Shown piece after piece: positions 1-5,150 of a DNA stretch of 7,606 bases. The stretch lies in the NCBI GenBank assembly GCA_029940245.1, contig JAOZRF010000126.1, positions 1-7,606 of the forward strand, given 5' to 3'. This DNA comes from Desulfobacula sp. Lineage in GTDB: Bacteria; Desulfobacterota; Desulfobacteria; Desulfobacterales; Desulfobacteraceae. Position 1 is the stretch's first letter; each line of letters starts with the position of its first letter. Position numbers and translations under genes: made by a program. The notes beneath the pieces are model-generated. The model did not search any database, had not been told where the DNA came from, and worked only from the letters and a program-made list of their open reading frames with translations.

Positions 1-24
1 GTGAAGATCATAAAAGTAGAATAA
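1..24 (+). CDS. possible C-terminal tail of an upstream gene (partial)
   Basis: Frame 1 reads VKIIKVE and then TAA at 22-24, two bases before the ATG of the acetyltransferase gene. Such tight spacing is typical of an operon, so the upstream gene may be co-transcribed with it. Only seven codons are visible, so no product can be named and the reading may be chance. Confidence 0.25.
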   Translation: MKIIKVE

Positions 25-26
25 CA

Positions 27-479
27 ATGGAGGATCTTGTGGAAGACACAGTCAACATAAGAGAAATCACTCTTAATGATGCAGGGCCAATTCAAAATAT
101 ACGAAAGGCCATCTCTGAAGATGATGCAGGCGTAAATTTTATAAAAATTATTGAGCAGCAGATATCCGAAGGTTCAGGCAAGTCAAGCCTGGTGGCAGAA
201 ATTAACGGAGCCGTGGTGGGATATATGATCAGCACAACCCTATATGCCGGATTTGGGATTAAGAAAAGTGCCTGGATTATGGCAATTGGTATTCAACCGG
301 ATTATATGGGACAGGGAATTGGATTGAAACTTGCCAGAAAAATTTGTGACAATTACAAAAAAAAAGGGATTAAAGATATATATTCATCTGTTCTCTGGGA
401 TTCCACAGATGTCCTTTCCTTTTTTAAAAAACTCGGGTTTGAGAGAAGCGAGTTTATAAATCTTAAAAAGAAATTATAA
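27..479 (+). CDS. GNAT-family N-acetyltransferase
   Basis: This is a protein of about 150 residues with the GNAT fold, which transfers an acetyl group from acetyl-CoA to an amine; the substrate cannot be told from sequence. The N-terminal strand IREITLNDAGPI (about 11-22) is a typical GNAT opening. The central strand AWIMAIGIQPDYMGQGIG (82-99) carries the acetyl-CoA pyrophosphate loop, and LSFFKKLGFERSE (about 130-142) is the usual C-terminal motif. The loop normally reads R/Q-x-x-G-x-G; here Met94 holds the first position while Gly97 and Gly99 are kept, a mild departure. The length is normal for a single-domain GNAT. The start is uncertain: ATG at 27 has no good ribosome-binding site, whereas GGAGG at 29-33 lies five bases before an in-frame GTG at 39, which would give a protein four residues shorter starting at EDTVNIRE. 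I regard the GTG as at least as likely. The gene is followed by 66 bases with no terminator, so it may be co-transcribed with the small membrane protein. Confidence 0.85.
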   Translation: MEDLVEDTVNIREITLNDAGPIQNIRKAISEDDAGVNFIKIIEQQISEGSGKSSLVAEINGAVVGYMISTTLYAGFGIKKSAWIMAIGIQPDYMGQGIGLKLARKICDNYKKKGIKDIYSSVLWDSTDVLSFFKKLGFERSEFINLKKKL

Positions 480-545
480 TCAGAAAATACAATTGATAAT
501 ATTAAACCCTTTGAAGGATAGAACATTCAGGAGTAATAAGCGGGA

Positions 546-950
546 ATGTCAAATTTAATCAGCACTGCCTTTATTTTTTTGATTATATGTCTTGTTTACA
601 GTCGGTCAATTTCAAAGGACGCTTTACTTTTACTTTCAGATGAAGAAAAAAATAATCTGGCTCAACAATCTGCCGGATTTAGCAGATTCAGTCAAATTCC
701 AATAATTATCGTATTTGCAGGTTATTTAATCATAAAATTCTTGCAGCCGGCTATTTCAACGGCTGCTTTTGTTTTGTTGATTCTTTTTTTTATAACATTT
801 CTCTTTATAACTTCTGCCAGGATTATCAAAAAAATGAAAGAAGCCGGCCTGTCGGAAGACTATATTGCAAAATATAAACAATCCAGGTTAATTTATAATA
901 CTGGTTTTACTGCATGTGGTGTTATTTTATTGTATGAATTGTTAATTTAA
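546..950 (+). CDS. small hypothetical integral membrane protein (4 TM)
   Basis: The product is 134 residues and I do not recognise its family. Four hydrophobic segments are visible at about 4-19, 51-66, 72-91 and 115-133. The loop between the first two (about 20-48) is polar and includes the acidic run DEEKNN. The loop between the third and fourth is basic and charged (KKMKEAGLSEDYIAKYKQSR), so it is likely cytoplasmic by the positive-inside rule. There is no obvious catalytic motif, and no signal peptide separate from the first membrane segment. AGGAG at 529-533 is a plausible ribosome-binding site but lies 12 bases before the ATG, which is long. The protein ends just after its last membrane segment. 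The gene is convergent with kynU. That the ORF is real is supported by the coherent membrane topology; its function is unknown. Confidence 0.65.
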   Translation: MSNLISTAFIFLIICLVYSRSISKDALLLLSDEEKNNLAQQSAGFSRFSQIPIIIVFAGYLIIKFLQPAISTAAFVLLILFFITFLFITSARIIKKMKEAGLSEDYIAKYKQSRLIYNTGFTACGVILLYELLI

Positions 951-958
951 AAACAGCT

Positions 959-1001
959 GACGTCAATGCATGGCTGATGTGAAAACATGAACCATGACGT
1001 C
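959..1001 (-). terminator. hairpin between convergent genes, probable kynU terminator
   Basis: GACGTCA (959-965) pairs with TGACGTC (995-1001), and TGG (971-973) pairs with CCA (992-994) across a five-base bulge. An inner ATGT/ACAT stem (977-980, 985-988) may extend it. Read on the minus strand, the hairpin starts four bases past the kynU stop codon and is followed by AGCTG and then five Ts, resembling an intrinsic terminator. Read on the plus strand the following sequence is only CTTT, so termination of the membrane-protein gene here would be weaker. Confidence 0.45.
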
Positions 1002-1004
1002 TCT

Positions 1005-2297
1005 TTAAGAAACTGTTCCCCTTTCTTTTGAATAATTTTCATAGGCTTTTGTATCAATTATCTTTTTCAACGTCTGAACAACTTTCCAGGTCTCCAGATA
1101 AGTATTATAAAGAGGCACCGGTGCAATCCTGATAATATTCGGAGGTCTGAAGTCAGGAATAATTCCATTGTCTAACAATGCTTTGCCGATTCTTACTGCT
1201 TCTGTTTCATGTTCAATTGCAATATGTCCGCTTCTTTTTTCCGGATCAAGGGGTGTCCCTATTTTAAAGTGATAAGGTGCTTTTGACAGATAAACATCAA
1301 TAAGATATACAAGATAGGATGTAATTTTTTTTGATTTTTCTCTGATCTTATCCATTCCAGCGTCAAGGATTATATCAAGCGCAGTTTCAACAGGGGCAGC
1401 ACTTAACAGCCCCTGAGTTGAAATCTGCCATCCGCCGGCATTTCGGGCATGTTCGAATTCAATATTCATATCAAATTGTTTGGTTTTCTCGCAACCATAC
1501 CATCCGGATAGCAATGGTTTTTTATCAAAGTGAGTTTTATTGATATACAGAAAAGCCGTGCTTCCAGGCCCGCCATTCATGTATTTGTAACTGCAAAAGA
1601 CGGCAAAATCAAGGTTCCACTCATCAAATCGATGTGGAATAACACCAGCGGAATGACAACAGTCAAATCCGATTATAATTCCTTTCTTATGCGCTTCCTG
1701 AATAAGATATTGCATGTCAAGCAACTGACCGCTTCTGAAAAGAACGGATGGCAGAAATATTAGTGCCACCTCATCTGTCATGGATTCAACTATTTTATGT
1801 TCATCAAGGTAACGCCCGTTTTCACTTTTTATTAAGATGAGTTCTTTTTCAGGATCAAGTCCTTTTATCAAAATCTGTCCTTTCAGGGCATAAATATCAG
1901 ATGGAAAATTTAATTCATCTGCCAGGATTTTTGTGCGTTTGCCCTGGGGGGTATAGAAGGTACTTATCATGGAATGGATGTTTACAGTGGTTGAACCGGT
2001 CAGGATAACTTCATTTTCATCTGCACCAACGATTCCGGCGCATTTTTTCCCGATTTCTTCAGGAAGATAGAACCAGGGTTTGTCTCCGGACATCCATCCT
2101 TTAATGGCATATTCTTTCCATTCTTTTATTACCCTGCTAACACTTTTTTCTGCCCCTTTGGGTTGAAGACCCAGGGAATTTCCATCCATATAAATTGTAT
2201 TTTTCGGCAGATAAAATTTATTCCTGAACTCACTTAAAATATCTGTACTGTCCATTTGTTTTGAAAACTCTTTGCTGGATTCAAATTTGTAGCCCAT
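1005..2297 (-). CDS. kynU: kynureninase
   Basis: This is a PLP-dependent fold-type I enzyme that cleaves L-kynurenine to anthranilate and L-alanine in the cytoplasm; some family members prefer 3-hydroxykynurenine. It has 430 residues, normal for bacterial kynureninase. Visible landmarks are IYMDGNSLGLQPK (35-47), FPSD (131-134, with Phe131 expected to stack on PLP), FDCCHSAG (211-218, with Asp212 contacting the pyridine nitrogen) and SYKYMNGGPG (236-245, with Lys238 the Schiff-base lysine and Tyr237 a phosphate ligand). GWYG (265-268) and the C-terminal RIAPVPLYNTY (390-400) are also typical. The residues aligning by eye with the substrate-selecting pair (His102/Asn333 in human, Trp64/Thr282 in Pseudomonas) are Trp68 and Thr294, which favours kynurenine over 3-hydroxykynurenine. 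The start ATG (complement of 2295-2297) is preceded by a modest AAGGAT. The gene stands alone on its strand, divergent from livK, and no other kynurenine-pathway gene is in the window. Confidence 0.95.
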   Translation of the reverse strand: MGYKFESSKEFSKQMDSTDILSEFRNKFYLPKNTIYMDGNSLGLQPKGAEKSVSRVIKEWKEYAIKGWMSGDKPWFYLPEEIGKKCAGIVGADENEVILTGSTTVNIHSMISTFYTPQGKRTKILADELNFPSDIYALKGQILIKGLDPEKELILIKSENGRYLDEHKIVESMTDEVALIFLPSVLFRSGQLLDMQYLIQEAHKKGIIIGFDCCHSAGVIPHRFDEWNLDFAVFCSYKYMNGGPGSTAFLYINKTHFDKKPLLSGWYGCEKTKQFDMNIEFEHARNAGGWQISTQGLLSAAPVETALDIILDAGMDKIREKSKKITSYLVYLIDVYLSKAPYHFKIGTPLDPEKRSGHIAIEHETEAVRIGKALLDNGIIPDFRPPNIIRIAPVPLYNTYLETWKVVQTLKKIIDTKAYENYSKERGTVS

Positions 2298-2306
2298 TGA
2301 TTTATT

Positions 2307-2338
2307 ATCCTTTTAACCCGAGGCTGAATTGTGGGTTA
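2307..2338 (-). promoter_or_regulatory. kynU ribosome-binding site and adjacent leader hairpin
   Basis: On the minus strand AAGGAT (complement of 2307-2312) lies nine bases before the kynU ATG and is the only Shine-Dalgarno-like match nearby. Directly upstream, TAACCC (2314-2319) can pair with GGGTTA (2333-2338) around a 13-base loop. This six-pair stem ends one base from the ribosome-binding site. It could modulate translation, but a stem this short in A+T-rich DNA may be chance. Confidence 0.35.
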
Positions 2339-2346
2339 TAAATGGT

Positions 2347-2460
2347 TAACCTTCTTTATCGAGATTTTGTTCGCTCAATTTAAAATAGGAAGATAGTTAT
2401 TGTCAAGAAAAGGTTATCAAAGTTTTAAGAGATTTAGGATTTAGGTTTTAAGTTAACCTT
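2347..2460. repeat. three copies of TAACCTT around the kynU promoter
   Basis: TAACCTT occurs at 2347-2353 (+), at 2410-2416 as its complement AAGGTTA, and at 2454-2460 (+). The first and third are part of a longer exact repeat, GTTAACCTT, at 2345-2353 and 2452-2460. The first copy also overlaps the eight-base palindrome GGTTAACC (2344-2351). The middle copy lies four bases upstream of the kynU -35 box. They could be binding sites for a regulator; low complexity here weakens the case. Confidence 0.35.
2377..2406 (-). promoter_or_regulatory. putative sigma-70 promoter for kynU
   Basis: On the minus strand a perfect TTGACA (complement of 2401-2406) is followed after 17 bases by TTAAAT (2378-2383), or after 18 bases by TAAATT; either -10 matches the consensus at four of six positions. 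Transcription would begin near 2371 and give a kynU leader of about 70 bases. The strong -35 with a weak -10 would suit an activated or regulated promoter, which is an inference. Confidence 0.5.
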
Positions 2461-2466
2461 AAACCT
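2443..2466. promoter_or_regulatory. imperfect palindrome between the divergent promoters, candidate operator
   Basis: AGGTTTTAAG (2443-2452) and CTTAAACCT (2458-2466) are inverted repeats with one extra T in the left arm, separated by TTAAC. An outer, less exact pair, AAGTTTTAA (2420-2428) and TTTAAACTT (2466-2474), extends the symmetry. The centre lies about 50 bases from the kynU -35 box and about 65 from the livK -35 box, so one bound protein could influence both promoters. There is no T tract to make it a terminator. Confidence 0.4.
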
Positions 2467-2517
2467 TTAAACTTAGATAATCAGTGCATGGTTTTTTATT
2501 TAACCGAATACTATTGC

Positions 2518-2546
2518 TTGACAAATTATTATCTCCTGAATATAAA
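2518..2546 (+). promoter_or_regulatory. strong sigma-70 promoter for livK
   Basis: TTGACA (2518-2523), a 17-base spacer and TATAAA (2541-2546) match the sigma-70 consensus at 11 of 12 positions with ideal spacing. Transcription would start near 2553 and give an untranslated leader of about 130 bases before the livK ATG. The strength suits a binding protein needed in excess over its membrane partners. Confidence 0.8.
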
Positions 2547-2606
2547 CAATGTCATAAGTAATGTAATTGTTTAATAAAGCTAAGCCGTACAAGGTGGGTT
2601 GAATAG

Positions 2607-2629
2607 ACAGATAAAATAAATATATCTGT
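2607..2629 (+). promoter_or_regulatory. hairpin in the livK leader
   Basis: ACAGATA (2607-2613) and TATCTGT (2623-2629) form a perfect seven-pair stem with a nine-base A+T loop, in the middle of the predicted 5' leader of livK and about 40 bases before the ribosome-binding site. It could stabilise the message or be a protein-binding dyad. It matches no riboswitch class that I recognise, and no leader peptide with regulatory codons is evident. Confidence 0.3.
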
Positions 2630-2683
2630 ACTTAATCCAAATTTTTAACATAAATATTTATTTTAGTTAAAGGGGAGTGAAGT

Positions 2684-3892
2684 ATGAAGAATCTAATCAG
2701 ACTTTTTATTGCTATTTGTTTTTTGTTGAGTATTATGGCTGTTCCCGCAGTTGCGGGTAATGTTGTCAAACTGGAAAAGGGCGAGCCGGTTCATTTGGCC
2801 TATTGGTTTGTAACATCCGGACCCAACACATCTCTTGGAATGGACTCCTTACGTGGTGCTGAGATTGCGATTGAAGATTTTGGCGGAAAACTGAAAGGCC
2901 ATCCAATTAAACTTGATGGTCAGGATTCAATGTGCGGCCCTGAAGGCGGCCAGGCAGCTGCATCAAAAATTGCATCAGACCCGACGGTTATTGCAGCAAT
3001 TGGTTCAAGTTGTTCCAGCGCTGCCAAAGCGGGCGTGCCGATTCTTTGGAAAATGGGTATCCCAAATGTTTCTCCATCAAATACAGCTCCTTTACTAACC
3101 GACCCTGCCGCCGGACCGGATTTTGATGGTTACCTGAGAACCTGCCATAATGACAACATCCAGGGCGCTATTGCTGCAGAATTTGCTTATTCCCAGCTAG
3201 GTGTCAAAAAAGCTGCCACCATTCATGACGGCAGCGTTTATGCTGAATCACTTCAGCGTGTATTTTCTGATACCTTCAGGAAGCTTGGCGGAACAATTAC
3301 GTCCCAGGAAGCTATTTCTCCCGGCGATACAGATATGAGACCGGTTCTGACTAAAATTGCAAGCGGCAGCCCAGAGTTTTTATACTACCCCATGTTCATA
3401 GCTGAATCAGGCCATGTGACCCGTCAGTGTAAAGAAGTTTCCGGACTGGAAAATATTGCACTAATGAGTGCTGATGGTTCTTTTTCTCCTGACTTTTTAA
3501 AAGCCGCGGGTAAAGCTGCTAAAGGTATGTATCATTCAAGTCCTGATTTTTCAGCGCTTGGTGACAGCTATACAAAGTTCCTTGCAAAACATAAAGCAAA
3601 ATATGGTATGGATCCGGAAGCGCCTTTCCATGCCCATACATACGATGCAGTCATACTGATTCTTAATGCGATTGATAAAGTTGCCGTTGTGGACGGTGAT
3701 ACGCTTACAATAGACAGAATGGCTTTGAACAAAGCAATGCATGAAACCAAGGGTCAAAAAGGTCTTACCGGCGATCTTACCTGCAATGCAAATGGTGACT
3801 GTGCCAATCCTAAAATTGCGATCTACAAGACAAGTATGGCCGATATAAAGGCCGGCAAAATGTCACCTAAACCTTTCTGGAAAAAATATTAA
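2684..3892 (+). CDS. livK: branched-chain amino acid-type ABC transporter, periplasmic substrate-binding protein
   Basis: This is the periplasmic receptor that delivers ligand to the LivHM permease. Its 402 residues begin with a Sec signal peptide: basic MKNLIR, a hydrophobic core to about 19 and AVA at 22-24, with probable cleavage before Gly25. It lacks a lipobox, so it is soluble. The mature part follows the LivJ/LivK pattern: GSSCSSA (107-113) and SPSNTAPLLT (130-139) correspond to the Ser and Thr loops that hold the amino acid's carboxyl and amino groups, LRTCHNDNIQG (151-161) is a family motif, and Asp264 in SADGS seems to stand where LivJ has a ligand-binding Glu. Cys84 and Cys110 match the conserved LivJ disulfide. 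Four further cysteines are at 154, 249, 367 and 373. AGGGGAG (2671-2677) lies six bases before the ATG. The ligand is not fixed by sequence: relatives bind Leu/Ile/Val, aromatic compounds, amides or urea. Confidence 0.92.
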   Translation: MKNLIRLFIAICFLLSIMAVPAVAGNVVKLEKGEPVHLAYWFVTSGPNTSLGMDSLRGAEIAIEDFGGKLKGHPIKLDGQDSMCGPEGGQAAASKIASDPTVIAAIGSSCSSAAKAGVPILWKMGIPNVSPSNTAPLLTDPAAGPDFDGYLRTCHNDNIQGAIAAEFAYSQLGVKKAATIHDGSVYAESLQRVFSDTFRKLGGTITSQEAISPGDTDMRPVLTKIASGSPEFLYYPMFIAESGHVTRQCKEVSGLENIALMSADGSFSPDFLKAAGKAAKGMYHSSPDFSALGDSYTKFLAKHKAKYGMDPEAPFHAHTYDAVILILNAIDKVAVVDGDTLTIDRMALNKAMHETKGQKGLTGDLTCNANGDCANPKIAIYKTSMADIKAGKMSPKPFWKKY

Positions 3893-3914
3893 TTAATTAA
3901 TTAATAAATACATG

Positions 3915-3958
3915 CAACACCCGATAGTATGGCACTATCGGGTGTTGTTCCCTTTTTT
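3915..3958 (+). terminator. intrinsic terminator or attenuator after livK
   Basis: A perfect 14-pair stem (3915-3928 with 3934-3947) with a five-base loop ATGGC is followed by TTCCC and six Ts (3953-3958). It lies 22 bases after the livK stop and 100 bases before livH. The weak start of the T tract suggests partial read-through, so that livK message exceeds livHMG message, as is common for binding-protein transporters. The 3' stem would also protect livK mRNA from decay. Confidence 0.88.
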
Positions 3959-3985
3959 GAGATAAAAAATAGATGAAAATATATT
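3957..3985 (+). promoter_or_regulatory. possible secondary promoter for livHMG
   Basis: TTGAGA (3957-3962), a 17-base spacer and TATATT (3980-3985) match the sigma-70 consensus at 10 of 12 positions. The -35 box overlaps the last two Ts of the livK terminator. Transcription would start near 3992, about 70 bases before livH. It would supply the permease genes independently of read-through. The surrounding A+T richness makes chance matches easier. Confidence 0.45.
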
Positions 3986-4060
3986 TTAGGGGTTTAAAAT
4001 GGTTTAACTATTTGCCCTGCTCTGATACAAGCTATTTTTTTATCGTGGTATGGAGGAAGA

Positions 4061-5122
4061 ATGTTTCAAAAATGGAAAGATAGGGTGACGGTCACTGACA
4101 TTGTTATGTGGATGATTGGTGGCACACTGCTGTTATTATGCTTATGGGGATCAGTCTCCACAATCAGGGCCGGTCTTTACACCAGAAGTCACTGGATAGA
4201 CTTTTGTATTTTTGGACTGGCTCAAGGTAGCATTTACGCACTGATAGCGACCGGGTATACAATGGTATACGGTGTTTTAAAGATGATTAACTTTGCCCAT
4301 GGTGAAGTCTTTATGAGTGGTCCGTTTACCGGTTACTTTGTTGCAATGGCATTATGGCGGAGTGATTTTTTAGATACCCATCCTATTCTCGGGATAATTG
4401 TGATTTTTGGCGTTGCCATGTTTGTTTCCACAATGATTGCATATTTTCTTGAAAAGGTTGCTTATCGCCCGTTAAGGAATGCCCCCAGATTAATTCCATT
4501 GATTACAGCCATCGGGGCATCTTTTTTTCTACAATACTTTTTCAGAGGATTATACGGATCCGGCATCAACGCGTATCCGGATATCGAGATTCTTGAAGGG
4601 TTCTGGATGATCTTCGGTGTAAGGGTTTTAAAAATTCAAGTGATCGTAATTATTGCTTCTGTCTTGCTAATGCTGGTACTGTATAATTTTATTATGATGA
4701 CAAGGGTCGGGAAGGCCATTAGAGCTGTATCTGAAGATAAAGAAGCTGCTGCATTAATGGGAATCAATGTTGATGCGATGATTTCGACTACATTTGTCAT
4801 CGGTGGTATGGCAGCGGGTGCGGCTGGTGTTCTATACGCGCTTATGTTCAAGCAGGTACATTTCTTTATGGGGTTTATCCCGGGAATAAAAGCCTTTACC
4901 GCGGCAGTCCTTGGTGGAATTGGAAATATTCCGGGTGCTATGATTGGGGGTGTCTTTTTGGGTTTGATTGAATCCGTGGCTCCGGCCTTGTTCCTTGATG
5001 GTCTCGGGATAATCGCGCCGTACCAGTTAAAAGATGCAATTGCTTTTTCCATGTTGGTAATGGTTCTGATTTTCAGACCTACAGGTATTCTGGGTGAACG
5101 TTTATCGGCAAAGAAGGCCTGA
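4061..5122 (+). CDS. livH: branched-chain amino acid-type ABC transporter, permease LivH
   Basis: This is one of the two inner-membrane subunits that form the translocation channel with LivM. It has 353 residues. The hallmark GLAQGSIYALIATGYTMVYG (52-71) followed by MINFAHGE (75-82) identifies LivH. The cytoplasmic coupling loop that docks on the ATPases is TRVGKAIRAVSEDKEAAALMG (214-234). The later GGIGNIPGAMIGG (285-297) and RPTGILGE (339-346) motifs are also typical. About eight or nine hydrophobic segments are visible. The protein is roughly 45 residues longer than E. coli LivH (308) because of an N-terminal stretch holding an extra hydrophobic segment (about 12-31) before the usual start of the family. 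GGAGG (4052-4056) lies four bases before the ATG, supporting this start. livM follows after 28 bases, indicating one operon. Confidence 0.93.
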   Translation: MFQKWKDRVTVTDIVMWMIGGTLLLLCLWGSVSTIRAGLYTRSHWIDFCIFGLAQGSIYALIATGYTMVYGVLKMINFAHGEVFMSGPFTGYFVAMALWRSDFLDTHPILGIIVIFGVAMFVSTMIAYFLEKVAYRPLRNAPRLIPLITAIGASFFLQYFFRGLYGSGINAYPDIEILEGFWMIFGVRVLKIQVIVIIASVLLMLVLYNFIMMTRVGKAIRAVSEDKEAAALMGINVDAMISTTFVIGGMAAGAAGVLYALMFKQVHFFMGFIPGIKAFTAAVLGGIGNIPGAMIGGVFLGLIESVAPALFLDGLGIIAPYQLKDAIAFSMLVMVLIFRPTGILGERLSAKKA

Positions 5123-5150
5123 AATTAATAAACTATATTAGGGTGAGGGT

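Larger units (their letters stand above)
2298..2683. other. 386-base divergent regulatory region between kynU and livK
   Basis: This strongly A+T-rich stretch has no convincing coding sequence on either strand. From left to right it holds the kynU leader, the kynU promoter (-), a palindrome, the livK promoter (+) and a livK leader of about 130 bases. The two -35 boxes are back to back, with about 110 bases between them. Each element is listed separately. Confidence 0.8.

Noticed and set aside
475..480. Perfect TATAAT overlapping the stop codon of the acetyltransferase gene, as a promoter for the small membrane protein
   Set aside because: No -35-like sequence lies at a suitable distance upstream, and the surrounding DNA is A+T-rich enough for chance matches.
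1530..1763. Plus-strand reading frame of 77 codons inside kynU
   Set aside because: It lies antisense within a well-conserved gene, has no ribosome-binding site and encodes nothing recognisable.
3889..3905. (TTAA)4 tandem repeat at the end of livK
   Set aside because: Four copies of a tetranucleotide in A+T-rich DNA that mainly supply the stop codon and backup stops; no sign of phase-variable function outside the coding frame.
3930..3946. TGGCAC resembling a sigma-54 -24 box
   Set aside because: The matching -12 element (TTGC) is absent at the required spacing, and the bases are explained by the terminator stem and loop.
4636..5052. Minus-strand reading frame of 138 codons inside livH
   Set aside because: It is the antisense shadow of a conserved permease; the Pro/Ala/Ile-rich translation reflects the complement of membrane-protein codons.
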